A DNA stretch of 64,000 bases from assembly GCF_006094435.1 (NCBI RefSeq), contig NZ_CP034783.1, forward strand, positions 3,251,001 to 3,315,000, given 5' to 3'. The notes under the pieces were generated by a model. That model was not told the origin of the DNA and did no database searches. It saw nothing but the letters and a program-made list of their open reading frames with translations. The stretch is from Pseudomonas sp. MPC6. GTDB taxonomy: Bacteria > Pseudomonadota > Gammaproteobacteria > Pseudomonadales > Pseudomonadaceae. Below, piece after piece: positions 63,201 to 64,000 of the stretch; positions within the stretch are counted from its first letter, which is position 1, and every line of letters starts with the position of its first letter. Position numbers and translations under genes: made by a program.

Positions 63201-64000
63201 TCAACCCTTGCCGAGCAATTCACGGCCCTTGGCCAGATACGCGTCCATCTCGTCGCCAGGCACCATGTTGCCGCCCGTTGCCCACACCAGATGGGTGGCT
63301 TGCACCATGGCCTGCTCGTCCAGGCCCGCGCGGGCCAGGTAGCCTTGCCGGTCGGCATGGACTCGGGCAATGCCGGGCACGCCGGCGAGCGCGGAGGGCT
63401 CAAGACGCACACCTTCGCTGCGCTCCAGCAGTGCCAGCAAGCTGTACATTTCCTCGTCGCTGACGGTGTAGAAACCATCCAGCAAACGCTGCATGGCCTT
63501 GCCGACAAAACCTGAAGCGCGGCCGACGGCCAGGCCGTCGGCAGCCGTCACGTTGTCAATGCCGAAGTCTTGCACGCTCACTTCGTCGTGCAGCCCGGTA
63601 TAGACGCCCAGCATCATGCACGGCGAGTGAGTGGGCTCGGCGAAGATGCAGTGGACGGCATCCCCGAAGGCCAGCTTCAGGCCGAAGGCCACGCCGCCAG
63701 GCGCGCCACCCACGCCACAGGGCAGATAGACAAACAATGGGTGTTGCGCATCCACGGTGATATTGGCCTGCGCCAATTGCCGTTTCAGGCGCTCGGCGGC
63801 CACCGAGTAACCCAGGAACAGGTTGACCGAGTTTTCATCGTCCACAAAATGGCAGGCGGGATCGGACTCCGCTTGTTGGCGGCCTTGCGCGACGGCCACG
63901 CTGTAATCGGAGGCGTACTCGACAACCGTGACGCCGTGCGAGCGCAACTTGTCTTTCTTCCATTGGCGCGCATCCGCCGACATGTGCACGGTCACCTGGA
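63201..64000 (-). CDS. dsdA: D-serine ammonia-lyase, C-terminal part (cut by window edge)
   Basis: The last 266 residues of a pyridoxal phosphate enzyme that converts D-serine to pyruvate and ammonia are visible; the start lies beyond the window. [54 protein letters not shown] (the phosphate-binding glycine loop) and [16 protein letters not shown] match DsdA of E. coli. The complete protein should be about 445 residues. Its regulator gene dsdC follows 162 bp downstream. Confidence 0.96.
   Translation of the reverse strand, partial: QVTVHMSADARQWKKDKLRSHGVTVVEYASDYSVAVAQGRQQAESDPACHFVDDENSVNLFLGYSVAAERLKRQLAQANITVDAQHPLFVYLPCGVGGAPGGVAFGLKLAFGDAVHCIFAEPTHSPCMMLGVYTGLHDEVSVQDFGIDNVTAADGLAVGRASGFVGKAMQRLLDGFYTVSDEEMYSLLALLERSEGVRLEPSALAGVPGIARVHADRQGYLARAGLDEQAMVQATHLVWATGGNMVPGDEMDAYLAKGRELLGKG

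Overview
The window reads as a chromosomal segment of a fluorescent-group Pseudomonas. It is GC-rich and carries an arcDABC arginine deiminase operon with an Anr box. It also has several Pseudomonas-type REP doublets, a glaH-lhgO-gabD lysine/glutarate locus, a dsdC-dsdA pair and a set of envelope lipid-transport families (DUF1302, DUF1329, BNR, MMPL) typical of gamma-proteobacteria. No tRNA, rRNA, CRISPR array or intact insertion sequence was seen.

Left part (1-19.3 kb). A partial unknown gene is followed by the relic end of an IS3-family element and a glycine-zipper protein. Next come a three-gene drug/aromatic-acid efflux operon (outer membrane factor, HlyD adaptor, DUF2955 inner membrane protein), a PPK2 polyphosphate kinase and a SulP anion transporter. 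The arcDABC operon plus a DUF5064 gene runs leftward, and a second arcD copy lies divergently across a shared intergenic region with a perfect Anr/FNR box. A LprI-MliC fusion is translationally coupled to a QEGLA-motif putative metallopeptidase. A secreted unknown protein, an MFS pseudogene, a Rap1a/Tai-like immunity-type protein and a second, inverted relic of the same IS end follow.

Middle part (19.2-54.3 kb). This is the most unusual region. A seven-gene operon encodes a quinone oxidoreductase, a TauD-type dioxygenase, a beta-keto acid cleavage enzyme, an MFS importer, a DsbA/FrnE protein, a Rieske protein and a YeiH exporter. An AraC-family regulator follows. Then a ten-gene operon runs from an alpha/beta hydrolase through DUF1302, DUF1329, a BNR-repeat protein and an MMPL transporter to a complete acyl-CoA catabolic set (ligase, dehydrogenase, FadB-like, thiolase, thioesterase). 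After two alcohol dehydrogenases comes a LuxE-like/LuxC-like pair without luciferase genes, divergent from an iron alcohol dehydrogenase plus a paralogous thioesterase and a TetR regulator. A second DUF1302-DUF1329 pair ends the region.

Right part (54.3-64 kb). gabD, lhgO and glaH lie opposite their GntR regulator glaR. A Tat-exported sulfite-oxidase-type molybdoenzyme, a diheme cytochrome c and a TauE-type exporter follow, and then dsdC and the truncated dsdA.

Main new observation: four separate promoters (QOR-TauD-YeiH operon, hydrolase-DUF1302-MMPL operon, second DUF1302 operon, molybdoenzyme-cytochrome operon) carry the same pair of TGTCAT(C/G)AAA-like direct repeats with starts exactly 21 bp apart. 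Related half-sites lie in front of the central AraC-type regulator. I infer one regulon that joins envelope import of a lipophilic compound, beta-oxidation, and release, oxidation and export of sulfite. A sulfonated or taurine-bearing amphiphile is a possible substrate, but this is a hypothesis. A second shared motif links the TetR gene with the iron alcohol dehydrogenase and possibly the LuxE/LuxC pair.
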